Of a stretch of DNA of 64,000 bases, positions 9,321 to 16,929 are shown piece by piece (position 1 is the first letter of the stretch; each line of letters begins with the position of its first letter). The translations under genes were made by a program, and so were the position numbers. The stretch covers positions 3,737,501 through 3,801,500 of the forward strand of contig NZ_CP111085.1 of NCBI RefSeq assembly GCF_026278345.1, in the 5' to 3' direction. The notes under the pieces are model-generated. The model did not search any database. It saw only the letters and a list, made by a program, of their open reading frames with translations, and was not told where the DNA came from. The DNA comes from Tellurirhabdus rosea (GTDB taxonomy: Bacteria > Bacteroidota > Bacteroidia > Cytophagales > Spirosomataceae).

Positions 9321-10397
9321 CTAGCGCGGAATGGTATGATACAACACCACCCCAATTCCCGCAAAAATGACATTGGGCAGCCAGACCGCTATCAGCGGAT
9401 TCAGGTTCCCGGATTCGGCAATGCCCTTGGCCATCATAAAAAACAGCAGGTACACAAACGCCAGCAGAAAGCCCAGCGCCACCTGCCAGCCCACGCCCCG
9501 GCGGCTTTTCCGCGCGGACATGATGACGCCGATGGCCGTCAGGATGATGATGGCGAACGGGCGGGTCTGCCGGGAGTACTTCTCCAGCACGTAGGTTTCC
9601 ACCCCGTCGGCACCCCGGCTTTTCAGCAGGTCGATGTAATTGTCCAGTTCCGGAAAGGTAAACGTTTCGAAAAGGCTGTAGTCGCTGTCGAAGTCCGAAG
9701 GGTACATGTTCAGCAGCGTATCCACCTTCTGCCCCTGGCTCAGCGACTCCTGAAGCCCGTTGAAGGAACGGACCGAGTAGTCGTAGATGGTCCACTTTTT
9801 CTTGTCCTTGTTCCACTCGATGCGGTCGCCGGACAGCTTTTGCTGCAACTGGTTGCCCTTGACCTGTTCCAGCGTAAACTTATAGCCGGTGTTGATCTGG
9901 TTGTTGTAGCTTTCGAGATAGGCGTAAACATCCGGGGCCACTTTCAGGTGAACGTTCCGGCCCGTGTAGGTGTAGGCGTCTTTCAGGTATTGCAGTTCGA
10001 AGGCAATCCGGGTTTTGTTGGCCTTTGGAATCACCCAGCCGACCAGAAAATACGTCGCTACGCCCAGCAGCGTGGCTCCGATAAAATACGGGACCAGCAG
10101 CCGCATAAAACTCACGCCGCTGCTCAGAATGGCGATGATTTCGGACTTGGCCGCCAATCGCGAGGTCATGAAGACCGTGGCAATGAAGACCATGAGCGGA
10201 CTGATGTAGTTGGCCCAGTACGGAATGAAATTGAGGTAATAATCAAACAGAATCTTGCTGGTCGGGGCCTGGTGCTTGTAAAAATCGTCCACCTTCTCCG
10301 TGTAGTCGATTACGCAGACAATCAGGACAATAACCAGGACGACAAACAGGTAGGTCTGGAGAAAACGGACGAGGATATAGCGGTCTAATAATTTCAT
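9321..10397 (-). CDS. LptF/LptG family (YjgP/YjgQ) permease of LPS export
   Basis: The start is placed at ATG 10397 (MKLLDRYILVRFLQTYLF), the usual opening for this family; this gives 358 residues. Three helices come first (about 12-32, 55-80, 100-120), then a long periplasmic part rich in beta-type sequence (NKTRIAFELQYLKD to about 270), then three more helices. LptF and LptG form the inner-membrane part of the LptB2FG transporter that extracts lipopolysaccharide. Bacteroidota usually hold these genes apart from lptB. Whether this is the F or the G subunit is not decided here. There is no partner gene nearby. Confidence 0.9.
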   Translation of the reverse strand: MKLLDRYILVRFLQTYLFVVLVIVLIVCVIDYTEKVDDFYKHQAPTSKILFDYYLNFIPYWANYISPLMVFIATVFMTSRLAAKSEIIAILSSGVSFMRLLVPYFIGATLLGVATYFLVGWVIPKANKTRIAFELQYLKDAYTYTGRNVHLKVAPDVYAYLESYNNQINTGYKFTLEQVKGNQLQQKLSGDRIEWNKDKKKWTIYDYSVRSFNGLQESLSQGQKVDTLLNMYPSDFDSDYSLFETFTFPELDNYIDLLKSRGADGVETYVLEKYSRQTRPFAIIILTAIGVIMSARKSRRGVGWQVALGFLLAFVYLLFFMMAKGIAESGNLNPLIAVWLPNVIFAGIGVVLYHTIPR

Positions 10398-10404
10398 AAA
10401 GCTG

Positions 10405-10527
10405 GAAGTCACAAATCGGAAGTCACAAGTCTCGTAGTCGTAAGCGGTCCGCCGCTGCGGTTGTAAGTGGCTCTGCCTGATTTCGATTGAAGCGGAGCGA
10501 CTTACGACTTTGTTGACTTACGACTGA
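10405..10527. repeat. Heptad-arm inverted repeat with GCGGTCCGCCGC core
   Basis: The left arm contains agtcaca, agtcgta and related words; the right arm contains gacttacgact and gacttacgact again (10498-10525). The centre holds GCGGTCCGCCGCTGCGG at 10444-10460, whose exact reverse complement occurs at 45399-45415. The last codons and stop of the DtxR-family gene (TCG TAA, 10518-10523) are part of the right arm. Confidence 0.75.
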
Positions 10528-11183
10528 TTCTCACTGACTAACAAATTTCGGGCAACTTCATTACTGATAAACAACGACTTTTCGGGACTCATTTGTACGG
10601 CTACGGACTTGTCGAAGCCGTTTATTTCCTGAATGCGAAGACGGCAGCCGAGGGTAAGGCCGGTTTTGTCCAGGTGCTGCAGGAATTCGGACGAGTGTTC
10701 GAGCACGCCCATGACCTGTACTTCGCCGCCGACCGGCACGTCGGAGAGTTTGCGGTACTGGACCTGCGGCATCTGCCCCGCCGGGCTTGGAATGGGGTCG
10801 CCGTGGGGGTCGAACTGGGGGTAACCCAGAAAGGAATCCAGCCGCTCGACCAGTTCCTCCGAACGGATGTGTTCCAGTTCCTCGGCCATCTCGTGAACCT
10901 CGTCCCAGCCAAAGCCAAGTTTTTCAACCAGAAACACTTCCCAGAGCCGATGCCGCCGAATGACGCGCAGCGCCTGCCGCTCGCCTTCCTCCGTGAGCCG
11001 GACGCCCTGGTATTTTTTATAATGTATGAGCTGTTTTTCAGAAAGTTTCCGCAGCATATCCGAAACCGACGCCGCTTTGGTGGCCGTCATTTCGGCCAGC
11101 GAGTTGGTGGTTACCTCCGCCTGGTGCCGGGCCGAGAGGTAATAGATGGTCTTCAGATAATTTTCTTCGGTGAATGAATGCAT
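10518..11183 (-). CDS. DtxR/MntR-family metal-dependent transcriptional regulator
   Basis: The 221-residue protein has an N-terminal winged helix (NYLKTIYYLSARHQ, then SLAEMTATKAASVSDMLRKL at about 28-47), the RRHRLWE metal/dimer segment at 76-82, and WDEVHEMAEELEHIRSEEL at about 93-111, which carries the His and Glu ligands of this family. A FeoA/SH3-like C-terminal domain starts near 150. It is divergent from an Nramp Mn2+/Fe2+ transporter with about 107 bp between the start codons. The family normally represses metal uptake when Mn or Fe is bound, so control of that transporter and of itself is the clear inference. Mn versus Fe is not settled by sequence. Confidence 0.93.
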   Translation of the reverse strand: MHSFTEENYLKTIYYLSARHQAEVTTNSLAEMTATKAASVSDMLRKLSEKQLIHYKKYQGVRLTEEGERQALRVIRRHRLWEVFLVEKLGFGWDEVHEMAEELEHIRSEELVERLDSFLGYPQFDPHGDPIPSPAGQMPQVQYRKLSDVPVGGEVQVMGVLEHSSEFLQHLDKTGLTLGCRLRIQEINGFDKSVAVQMSPEKSLFISNEVARNLLVSENQS

Positions 11184-11190
11184 GGTAGCA

Positions 11191-11249
11191 AATTTACCTT
11201 TTTATAATTTAGGTAAAAATTTTTAGAGCAGTCTAAAATTAATTTTAGA
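11191..11249. promoter_or_regulatory. Palindromic operators between metal regulator and Nramp transporter
   Basis: Two palindromes lie in the divergent gap. TTTACCT and AGGTAAA (about 11194-11200 and 11212-11218) are 11 bp apart. TCTAAAATTAATTTTAGA at 11232-11249 is a perfect 18-bp palindrome. A further half site TTTTAGA at 11221-11227 makes an overlapping inverted repeat with it. AT-rich palindromes of this kind are what DtxR-family repressors bind. Binding is inferred. Confidence 0.65.
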
Positions 11250-11290
11250 AACATTTATTAGTTTTGGGTAGTTGCTCTAAAGAATGTGTT

Positions 11291-12706
11291 ATGGAGTGCG
11301 AAATAAAAAATAAGACGAACGAAAAAAGGCCGCTTCCTGAGGGAGCACCAGACGTTATGGAACATTCGTTACTGGCGCAGTGGAAACGACAGATTATCAT
11401 ACCTACCAATAAAGAAGAAGCGAACGTGTCGCTTCCGGAAGTACACGCCAGCATCACGGTATCGGAAACCGGCTCATTCTGGAAGCGGCTGTCCGCTTTT
11501 CTGGGTCCAGGACTGATGGTCGCCGTGGGGTATATGGACCCCGGCAACTGGGCGACGGACATTGCCGGCGGTTCGCGCTACGGCTATGCGCTGCTGTCGG
11601 TGGTGCTGATTTCCAGCCTCTTTGCCATTGTCCTGCAGCATCTGGCCCTGAAACTGGGCATTGCCACGGGCCGCGATCTGGCCCAGGCCTGCCGGGAGGA
11701 ATACAGCCGTCCGGTTGCGCTGGCGCTCTGGGCGCTGGCGGAGGTGGCCATTGCCGCCTGCGACCTGGCCGAAGTGATCGGGGCGGCGCTGGCGCTGAAC
11801 CTGTTGTTTGGCATCCCGCTGTCGGTGGGCGTGTGCATCACGGCGGCCGACGTGCTGCTGCTGCTGTTTCTGCAGCAGAAAGGCTTTCAGTGGCTCGAAC
11901 GGCTGGTGGCGGGCCTGATCTTCGTTATTCTCGGCTGTTTTGCCTACGAACTGCTGCTCGCCCGTCCGGACTGGCTGGCCGTAGCGGGCGGACTGATTCC
12001 CCGCAAGGAGATCATCACCAATCCCGGTATGCTTTACGTGGCCGTCGGCATTCTGGGGGCGACGGTGATGCCGCACAACCTGTACCTGCATTCGAGCATT
12101 GTGCAGACCCGTAATTTTTCCCGGACGGAAGCGGGCCGCCGGAACGCCATCAAGTTTGCCACGATTGATTCGACCGGCTCGCTTTTTCTGGCCTTTTTCA
12201 TCAACGGCGCGATTCTGGTGCTGGCCGCGGCGGCGTTTCACTTTTCGGGCAACCGGCACGTGGCGGACATCACAGATGCCCACCGACTGCTCAATCCGCT
12301 GCTGGGCGCTACGGCCGCGAGCGCGCTGTTTGCGGTGGCGCTGCTGGCATCGGGCCAGAACTCCACGCTGACGGGCACGCTGGCCGGGCAGATCGTGATG
12401 GAAGGTTTTCTGAATCTGCGCCTGAAGCCCTGGCTGCGCCGGCTGATTACCCGCCTGATCGCCATTGTGCCGGCGCTGGTGGTATCCATTCTGTACGGCG
12501 AACGGGGCACGGCCGATCTGCTGGTTTTTAGCCAGGTGGTGCTGTCGGTGCAACTCAGCTTCGCCGTGGTGCCGCTCGTGCAGTTTACCAGCAACAAACT
12601 GAAGATGGGACCATTCGTCAACCCCGGTTGGCTGAAGCTGGCAAGCTGGCTTATTGCCATCGTGATCATCGGCCTGAATGCTTTTCTGCTGGTGGAGGCG
12701 GTATGA
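11291..12706 (+). CDS. mntH: Nramp family divalent metal transporter (MntH-like)
   Basis: ATG 11291 is preferred to a TTG nine codons upstream; this gives 471 residues. After an unusually long polar N-terminus of about 65 residues come eleven hydrophobic segments. The first bears the metal-binding DPGNWATDI (DPGN at 83-86). The sixth bears [19 protein letters not shown], with the Met-Pro-His of the second metal site. Both are diagnostic of proton-coupled Mn2+/Fe2+ uptake. It is divergent from a DtxR-family regulator with palindromes between, consistent with repression at high metal. The long leader is odd, since typical MntH begins close to the first helix. Confidence 0.93.
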   Translation: MECEIKNKTNEKRPLPEGAPDVMEHSLLAQWKRQIIIPTNKEEANVSLPEVHASITVSETGSFWKRLSAFLGPGLMVAVGYMDPGNWATDIAGGSRYGYALLSVVLISSLFAIVLQHLALKLGIATGRDLAQACREEYSRPVALALWALAEVAIAACDLAEVIGAALALNLLFGIPLSVGVCITAADVLLLLFLQQKGFQWLERLVAGLIFVILGCFAYELLLARPDWLAVAGGLIPRKEIITNPGMLYVAVGILGATVMPHNLYLHSSIVQTRNFSRTEAGRRNAIKFATIDSTGSLFLAFFINGAILVLAAAAFHFSGNRHVADITDAHRLLNPLLGATAASALFAVALLASGQNSTLTGTLAGQIVMEGFLNLRLKPWLRRLITRLIAIVPALVVSILYGERGTADLLVFSQVVLSVQLSFAVVPLVQFTSNKLKMGPFVNPGWLKLASWLIAIVIIGLNAFLLVEAV

Positions 12707-12794
12707 GGAATGGCTCCAATGGTTAGATGGCTGGATGGCTGCAAGGGTTAGCTCCGCCGGAAAGGCTGGAGCCATCTAACCTTCCAGCCATTCA
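12706..12794. repeat. Short-word inverted repeat after mntH
   Basis: The left arm starts GAATGGCTCCAATGGTTAG and repeats atggctgg words. The right arm (12764-12794) reads ctggagccatctaacc then ttccagccattc, complementary to the left. The centre is GC-rich (agctccgccggaaaggct). It begins directly after the mntH stop codon. Confidence 0.7.
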
Positions 12795-12833
12795 GGCCCT
12801 GTCTCCTCTTGCCGGGTCGTTCAATTATTCCGC

Positions 12834-12871
12834 ATTCATAATTCATAATTCACAACTCATAACTATTAACT
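12834..12871. repeat. Single heptad array upstream of kup
   Basis: Five consecutive 7-bp units can be read: ATTCATA (12834), ATTCATA (12841), ATTCACA (12848), ACTCATA (12855), ACTATTA (12862). There is no inverted partner in the gap. It ends a few bases before the -7 box of kup. Confidence 0.75.
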
Positions 12872-12874
12872 GTT

Positions 12875-12882
12875 TATCTTTG
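12875..12882 (+). promoter_or_regulatory. Bacteroidota-type -7 box for kup
   Basis: TATCTTTG matches the Bacteroidota -7 consensus TAnnTTTG and lies 43 bp before the kup ATG. A good -33 TTTG is not seen at the expected distance, where the heptad array sits. Confidence 0.5.
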
Positions 12883-12925
12883 CCGCACTTTACGAAGCCG
12901 TGCCTGCTCACTAGGCACATTCTTT

Positions 12926-14869
12926 ATGGAAGATAAACGGCTGATGGACAAAGCCACCCCCGCAGGTTTGCTGGTGGCTCTTGGTATCATCTATGGCGAC
13001 ATTGGAACCTCGCCGCTTTACGTGCTCCGGGCTGTGGTTGGCTCGGACATTCCCATTCAAATGGACATCGTCAGGGGGGCGCTCTCCTGCATTTTCTGGA
13101 CCGTCACGTTCCAAACCACCATCAAATATGTCATCCTGATTCTGCGCGCCGACAACCGGGGTGAGGGGGGCATCTTTGCGCTTTACGCCCTGGTACGGCG
13201 TCATGCCCGCTGGCTGACGATACCGGCGATAATTGGGGGGAGTTCGCTACTGGCCGACAGTATCATAACGCCCCCCATCTCGGTCTCGTCGGCGGTCGAA
13301 GGGCTCAGGATTATTTATCCGGACATTCCGACCGTGCCTATCGTCATCGGTATTCTGGCCTTTCTGTTCCTGATCCAGACGTTTGGTACCAGCGTCGTCG
13401 GTACGGCTTTTGGACCGATCATGCTGATCTGGTTCACCATGCTCGGAACGCTGGGTCTGCTGCATGTACTGGACGATCCCTCTATTCTTCAGGCGATCAA
13501 CCCGTATTACGCTTTCCACTTCCTCCGCGATTTTCCGGGGGCCTTCTGGCTGCTGGGGTCGATCTTCCTTTCGACCACGGGGGCCGAGGCGTTGTACTCG
13601 GACATGGGGCACTGCGGCCGGGGCAACATTCGGGTAAGCTGGGTGTACGTGAAAACCTGCCTTCTGCTCAATTATTTCGGGCAGGGCGCCTTTGTCGAAG
13701 GACTGGCCGGACAGACGCTCGGCGACCGCAATCCGTTCTACGGGTTAATGCCGGAATGGTTCCTTTTCGCGGGTATTCTGATTGCTACGGCGGCGACGGT
13801 AATTGCCAGCCAGGCCATGATCACCGGCGCGTTTACGCTCATCAGTGAGGCCATCCGGCTCAATTTCTGGCCGAAAGTCCGGCTGGTGTATCCCAGCAAC
13901 AAGAAAGGGCAGTTGTATGTCCCGAGTATCAACTGGATGCTGTTTATGGGTTGTGTGGGCGTCGTGCTGTACTTCCGGGAGTCTTCGCGAATGGAACACG
14001 CCTACGGGCTGGCCATTACGCTCACGATGATGATGAGTACGATTCTGTTCAGTTACTACATGTACACGCACAAGTTCAACGCGTGGGGGGTACTGTTGTT
14101 CCTCGTCCTCTATCTCTTCATCGAAAGCAGCTTCCTGGTAGCCAACCTCGCGAAGTTTGTAGACGGAGGCTGGGTGTCGGTGCTGATTGCGGGCATTATG
14201 GCCGGGGTAATGATTATCTGGCTGAGCGCCAGCAAGATCAAGCTTCGGCTGACGGAGTACGTCAAGATCGACCAGTACATTCAGCCCTTCAAGGAACTGA
14301 GCCGCGACATCAGCATTCCGAAGTACGCCACGCACCTCGTATTTATGAGCAACGCGGCCCGGGCTTCCGAAATTGAATCCAAGATTATTTACTCCATTTT
14401 CCAGAAACGACCCAAACGGGCCGACATCTACTGGTTCGTCCACGTCGATACCACGGACGATCCGTACACGATGGAGTATAAAGTCAATACGATTGCGACG
14501 GACGACGTGTACAAGGTCACTTTCCGGCTCGGTTTCCGGGTCGAACAGCGCATTAACCTGTTCTTCCGGAAGGTGATCGAAGACATGGTGAAAAACAAGG
14601 AGGTGGATATCACGAGCCGGTACGCGTCGCTGCACCGCCAGAACGTGATTGGGGATTTCCGGTTCGTTGTGCTGGAGAAGTTCCTTTCCTACGAAAACGA
14701 TCTGCCCTTCAACGAACGGATTGTGATGGATTTGTACTTCTTCATCAAAGGCTACACCACCCCGGAAGACCGCTGGTTTGGCCTCGACAGCAGTTCGGTG
14801 AAGATCGAAAAAGTCCCGCTGGTGATCCGGCCGGTGGAAAACGTCAAGCTGAAGCGCATCAACAGTTAA
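12926..14869 (+). CDS. kup: Kup system potassium uptake protein
   Basis: The 647-residue protein is of normal length for the Kup/HAK/KT family. GIIYGDIGTSPLYVLR lies at about 20-35, the conserved first helix, and AEALYSDMGHCG at about 218-229 is the second signature. About twelve helices are followed by a cytoplasmic tail of roughly 180 residues from about 455, which includes IPKYATHLVFMSNA and PLVIRPVENVKL. Kup proteins bring in K+ with H+. The gene appears to have its own promoter (TATCTTTG 43 bp upstream). It is followed by a long inverted repeat rather than a partner gene. Confidence 0.95.
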   Translation: MEDKRLMDKATPAGLLVALGIIYGDIGTSPLYVLRAVVGSDIPIQMDIVRGALSCIFWTVTFQTTIKYVILILRADNRGEGGIFALYALVRRHARWLTIPAIIGGSSLLADSIITPPISVSSAVEGLRIIYPDIPTVPIVIGILAFLFLIQTFGTSVVGTAFGPIMLIWFTMLGTLGLLHVLDDPSILQAINPYYAFHFLRDFPGAFWLLGSIFLSTTGAEALYSDMGHCGRGNIRVSWVYVKTCLLLNYFGQGAFVEGLAGQTLGDRNPFYGLMPEWFLFAGILIATAATVIASQAMITGAFTLISEAIRLNFWPKVRLVYPSNKKGQLYVPSINWMLFMGCVGVVLYFRESSRMEHAYGLAITLTMMMSTILFSYYMYTHKFNAWGVLLFLVLYLFIESSFLVANLAKFVDGGWVSVLIAGIMAGVMIIWLSASKIKLRLTEYVKIDQYIQPFKELSRDISIPKYATHLVFMSNAARASEIESKIIYSIFQKRPKRADIYWFVHVDTTDDPYTMEYKVNTIATDDVYKVTFRLGFRVEQRINLFFRKVIEDMVKNKEVDITSRYASLHRQNVIGDFRFVVLEKFLSYENDLPFNERIVMDLYFFIKGYTTPEDRWFGLDSSSVKIEKVPLVIRPVENVKLKRINS

Positions 14870-14879
14870 ACGGAAGAAG

Positions 14880-14967
14880 TCACGCGGCAGAGTGGCAGGG
14901 AAACAAAGAGTTTGATCATACGATAAGCTTTGTTTCTTTGTCACTCTGCCGCTTTGTTTCTTTGCAC
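14880..14967. repeat. Inverted repeat between kup and epimerase gene
   Basis: GCGGCAGAGTG (14884-14894) pairs with CACTCTGCCGC (14942-14952), and GAAACAAAG (14900-14908) pairs with CTTTGTTTC (14928-14936). The right side repeats ctttgtttcttt words. There is no U-rich run after the stem. Confidence 0.7.
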
Positions 14968-15002
14968 CTTAGTCTGATTGCCACATTGCAACTTCTACAT
15001 TC

Positions 15003-16064
15003 ATGAAACTCCTCATCACCGGCGGGGCCGGTTTTGTAGGCTCGTCGCTGGCACTTTCGCTCAAGGCAGCCTATCCACAGTACGAAATTTACGTCCTCGA
15101 CAACCTCAAGCGCAAAGGCTCCGAACTCAACGTGTCGCGGCTCACCCGGGCCGGCATCCAGTTTGTGCACGGGGACATCCGGAGCAAGGAGGATTTCGAC
15201 GCTATTCCGCCCGTGGATACCATCATCGAAGCGTCCGCCGAGCCCTCTGTACTGGCCGGACTGGATGGAACCCCGGACTACCTGATCAACACCAACCTCT
15301 TCGGGACGGTCAACTGCCTGAACTTCGCCCTCAAATCAAAGGCGAACGTCATCTTCCTCTCGACGAGCCGGGTGTATCCCATCAAGACCATTGAAACGCT
15401 GAATTTTGAGGAAAGCGACACGCGTTTCGTGCTGAGCGACAACCAGCCGGTGCCGGGCGTTTCGTCCAGTGGCATTGCCGAAAACTTCCCGCTCGACGGC
15501 GCCCGGTCGCTGTACGGCACGACCAAACTCGCTTCCGAACTGATTATTCAGGAATACAACGAATTTTACGGCCTCAAAACGGTCATCAACCGCTGCGGCG
15601 TCATCACGGGTCCGTGGCAGATGGGCAAGGTGGACCAGGGCGTGATGGTGCTCTGGATTGCCAAGCACTTCTTTGAGCAGCAGCTGGCGTACATCGGGTA
15701 CGGCGGTACGGGCAAGCAGACCCGCGACATGCTGCACATCGCCGACCTCTACCGGCTCATCGACTGGGAACTCCACAACATCGACGCGGTGAACGGCGAA
15801 ATCCTCAACGCGGGCGGCGGCACCCAGAGCAGCGCCTCCCTGCAGGAACTGACCCAGATCTGTCAGGAAGTGACGGGCAAAACCATTCCCATCAAGCAGG
15901 TCACCGAAAACCGGGCCGCCGACATCCGCCTGTACATCACCGACAACTCGAAAGTGACAGGACTGACGGGCTGGAAACCGGAACTGGGCATTCGGGAAAT
16001 TGTGACCGACATCCACGCCTGGCTGCAGGAAAACCGGGAGGCGCTCGAACCGATTCTGAAATAA
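15003..16064 (+). CDS. NAD-dependent sugar epimerase/dehydratase, CDP-paratose 2-epimerase-like
   Basis: The 353-residue protein is an extended short-chain dehydrogenase. GGAGFVG at 7-13 binds NAD, LSTSRVYP near 119-126 supplies the Ser, and YGTTK at 171-175 is the catalytic Tyr-xxx-Lys. The insert around SEPSVLAG and RCGVITGPWQMGKVDQG resembles CDP-tyvelose/CDP-paratose 2-epimerases more than GalE, though the exact nucleotide sugar cannot be fixed by eye. A role in making an activated deoxyhexose or similar sugar for surface glycan is inferred. It stands alone on its strand and ends in a terminator shared with the converging gene. Confidence 0.85.
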   Translation: MKLLITGGAGFVGSSLALSLKAAYPQYEIYVLDNLKRKGSELNVSRLTRAGIQFVHGDIRSKEDFDAIPPVDTIIEASAEPSVLAGLDGTPDYLINTNLFGTVNCLNFALKSKANVIFLSTSRVYPIKTIETLNFEESDTRFVLSDNQPVPGVSSSGIAENFPLDGARSLYGTTKLASELIIQEYNEFYGLKTVINRCGVITGPWQMGKVDQGVMVLWIAKHFFEQQLAYIGYGGTGKQTRDMLHIADLYRLIDWELHNIDAVNGEILNAGGGTQSSASLQELTQICQEVTGKTIPIKQVTENRAADIRLYITDNSKVTGLTGWKPELGIREIVTDIHAWLQENREALEPILK

Positions 16065-16072
16065 TCCCGTAC

Positions 16073-16139
16073 GAGCGGGCTTCGGCCCGTCTCAGGCTCT
16101 AACCGGCGGACCGACGGAAACGTCTTCAGGCCGCCGGTT
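16073..16139. terminator. Two hairpins in convergent gap; second is a likely terminator
   Basis: GAGCGGGC-ttcg-GCCCGTCTC forms a tight hairpin at 16073-16093. AACCGGCGG (16101-16109) pairs with CCGCCGGTT (16131-16139) and is followed by CTTTTTTC, giving a plus-strand intrinsic terminator for the epimerase gene. Its right arm encodes the last residues (EPAA) of the converging gene. Confidence 0.7.
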
Positions 16140-16830
16140 CTTTTTTCTTTCGCGTCAGCAGATACCCCACAAAAATCGCCGCGCTGACGCTCGAAATCCA
16201 CCAGAACCCTTCTTTCAGCTGGCTGGTGTTGTCGCCAAAAAAGCCGATCGCCACCGCCATCGGGGCCGCGCCCGCCAGCGTTGCGCCGATAAAGCGGCCA
16301 AAGGGCATTTCGGTCACGCCGCTCACCAGACTGACCGCGTCGCCCGAAACGACCGGCGAAATCCGGGCCAGGACAACGGCCCAGAAACCATACTGCTTTA
16401 CCCACTCCTCGGCTTTCCGCAGGTTCTTTTGTCCGATGAGGCTCTCCACCGCCACGTCGCCAATGTACTTTCCTGCCCCGTAGGCCACCGCCGCAGCCGC
16501 CATCGTGGAGGTGAGCGAAAGCAGCGTGCCCCAGAACGGCCCGTAGGCCAGCACCGAAACCACCATCAGAATCCACGAAGGAATCACCAGCATAAAAATC
16601 TGCACGATCATGGCCGCAATCAGCAGGAGGGGCCCCCGCCAGCCAAACCGGTTGACCCAGGCCGAAATCCGGGCTTCGTCGTCGCTGGTCAGAATGGTAT
16701 AGGCTTCTTTGAGAAAGTCGCGAAAATCCGGAGACAGTGCGTAGGCCAGCGTGATGGAAGAAAGAAGCAGGCCGGAAATGACTAAGGGCAGATGACGGAT
16801 AAACCAGGGCGAGGAAGGGGTGTCAGGCAT
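16126..16830 (-). CDS. TVP38/TMEM64 family membrane protein (VTT domain)
   Basis: The 234-residue protein has about five to six helices. The central part FWGTLLSLTSTMAAAAVAY near 117-135 and VVLARISPVVSGDAVSLVSG near 178-197 match the VTT/SNARE-associated domain seen in TVP38, DedA and YdjZ proteins. Relatives act as membrane transporters or lipid scramblases; a specific substrate is not known for this branch. The C-terminus is a short basic stretch RKKKEPAA. Its end converges on the epimerase gene and shares the terminator stem. Confidence 0.85.
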   Translation of the reverse strand: MPDTPSSPWFIRHLPLVISGLLLSSITLAYALSPDFRDFLKEAYTILTSDDEARISAWVNRFGWRGPLLLIAAMIVQIFMLVIPSWILMVVSVLAYGPFWGTLLSLTSTMAAAAVAYGAGKYIGDVAVESLIGQKNLRKAEEWVKQYGFWAVVLARISPVVSGDAVSLVSGVTEMPFGRFIGATLAGAAPMAVAIGFFGDNTSQLKEGFWWISSVSAAIFVGYLLTRKKKEPAA

Positions 16831-16870
16831 AAGCGGCTATTTGCAATTAAACCCAAATGGGTTCGGAAAG

Positions 16871-16914
16871 TTACAAAACAACAAAAGGCTGCCCTTGCGG
16901 ACAACCTTTTGTTG
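16871..16914 (-). terminator. Intrinsic terminator of the RNase G operon
   Basis: On the minus strand CAACAAAAGG (pairing 16905-16914 with 16879-16888) forms a ten-base-pair stem around a GC-rich inner loop. A T-rich run TTTTGTTGTTTT follows at the distal end. It lies 16 bp past the stop codon of the RNase G gene. Confidence 0.8.
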
Positions 16915-16929
16915 ACATGGATTCCGGAA

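Noticed and set aside
11474-12775. Minus-strand frame opposite mntH
   Set aside because: His/Arg/Gln-rich shadow; mntH has DPGN and MPH motifs.
12834-12871. CRISPR array
   Set aside because: The repeats are 7 bp, contiguous and without spacers; no cas genes are present.
14880-14967. Riboswitch upstream of the epimerase gene
   Set aside because: The structure is a simple inverted repeat with repeated words; no conserved riboswitch core was recognised.
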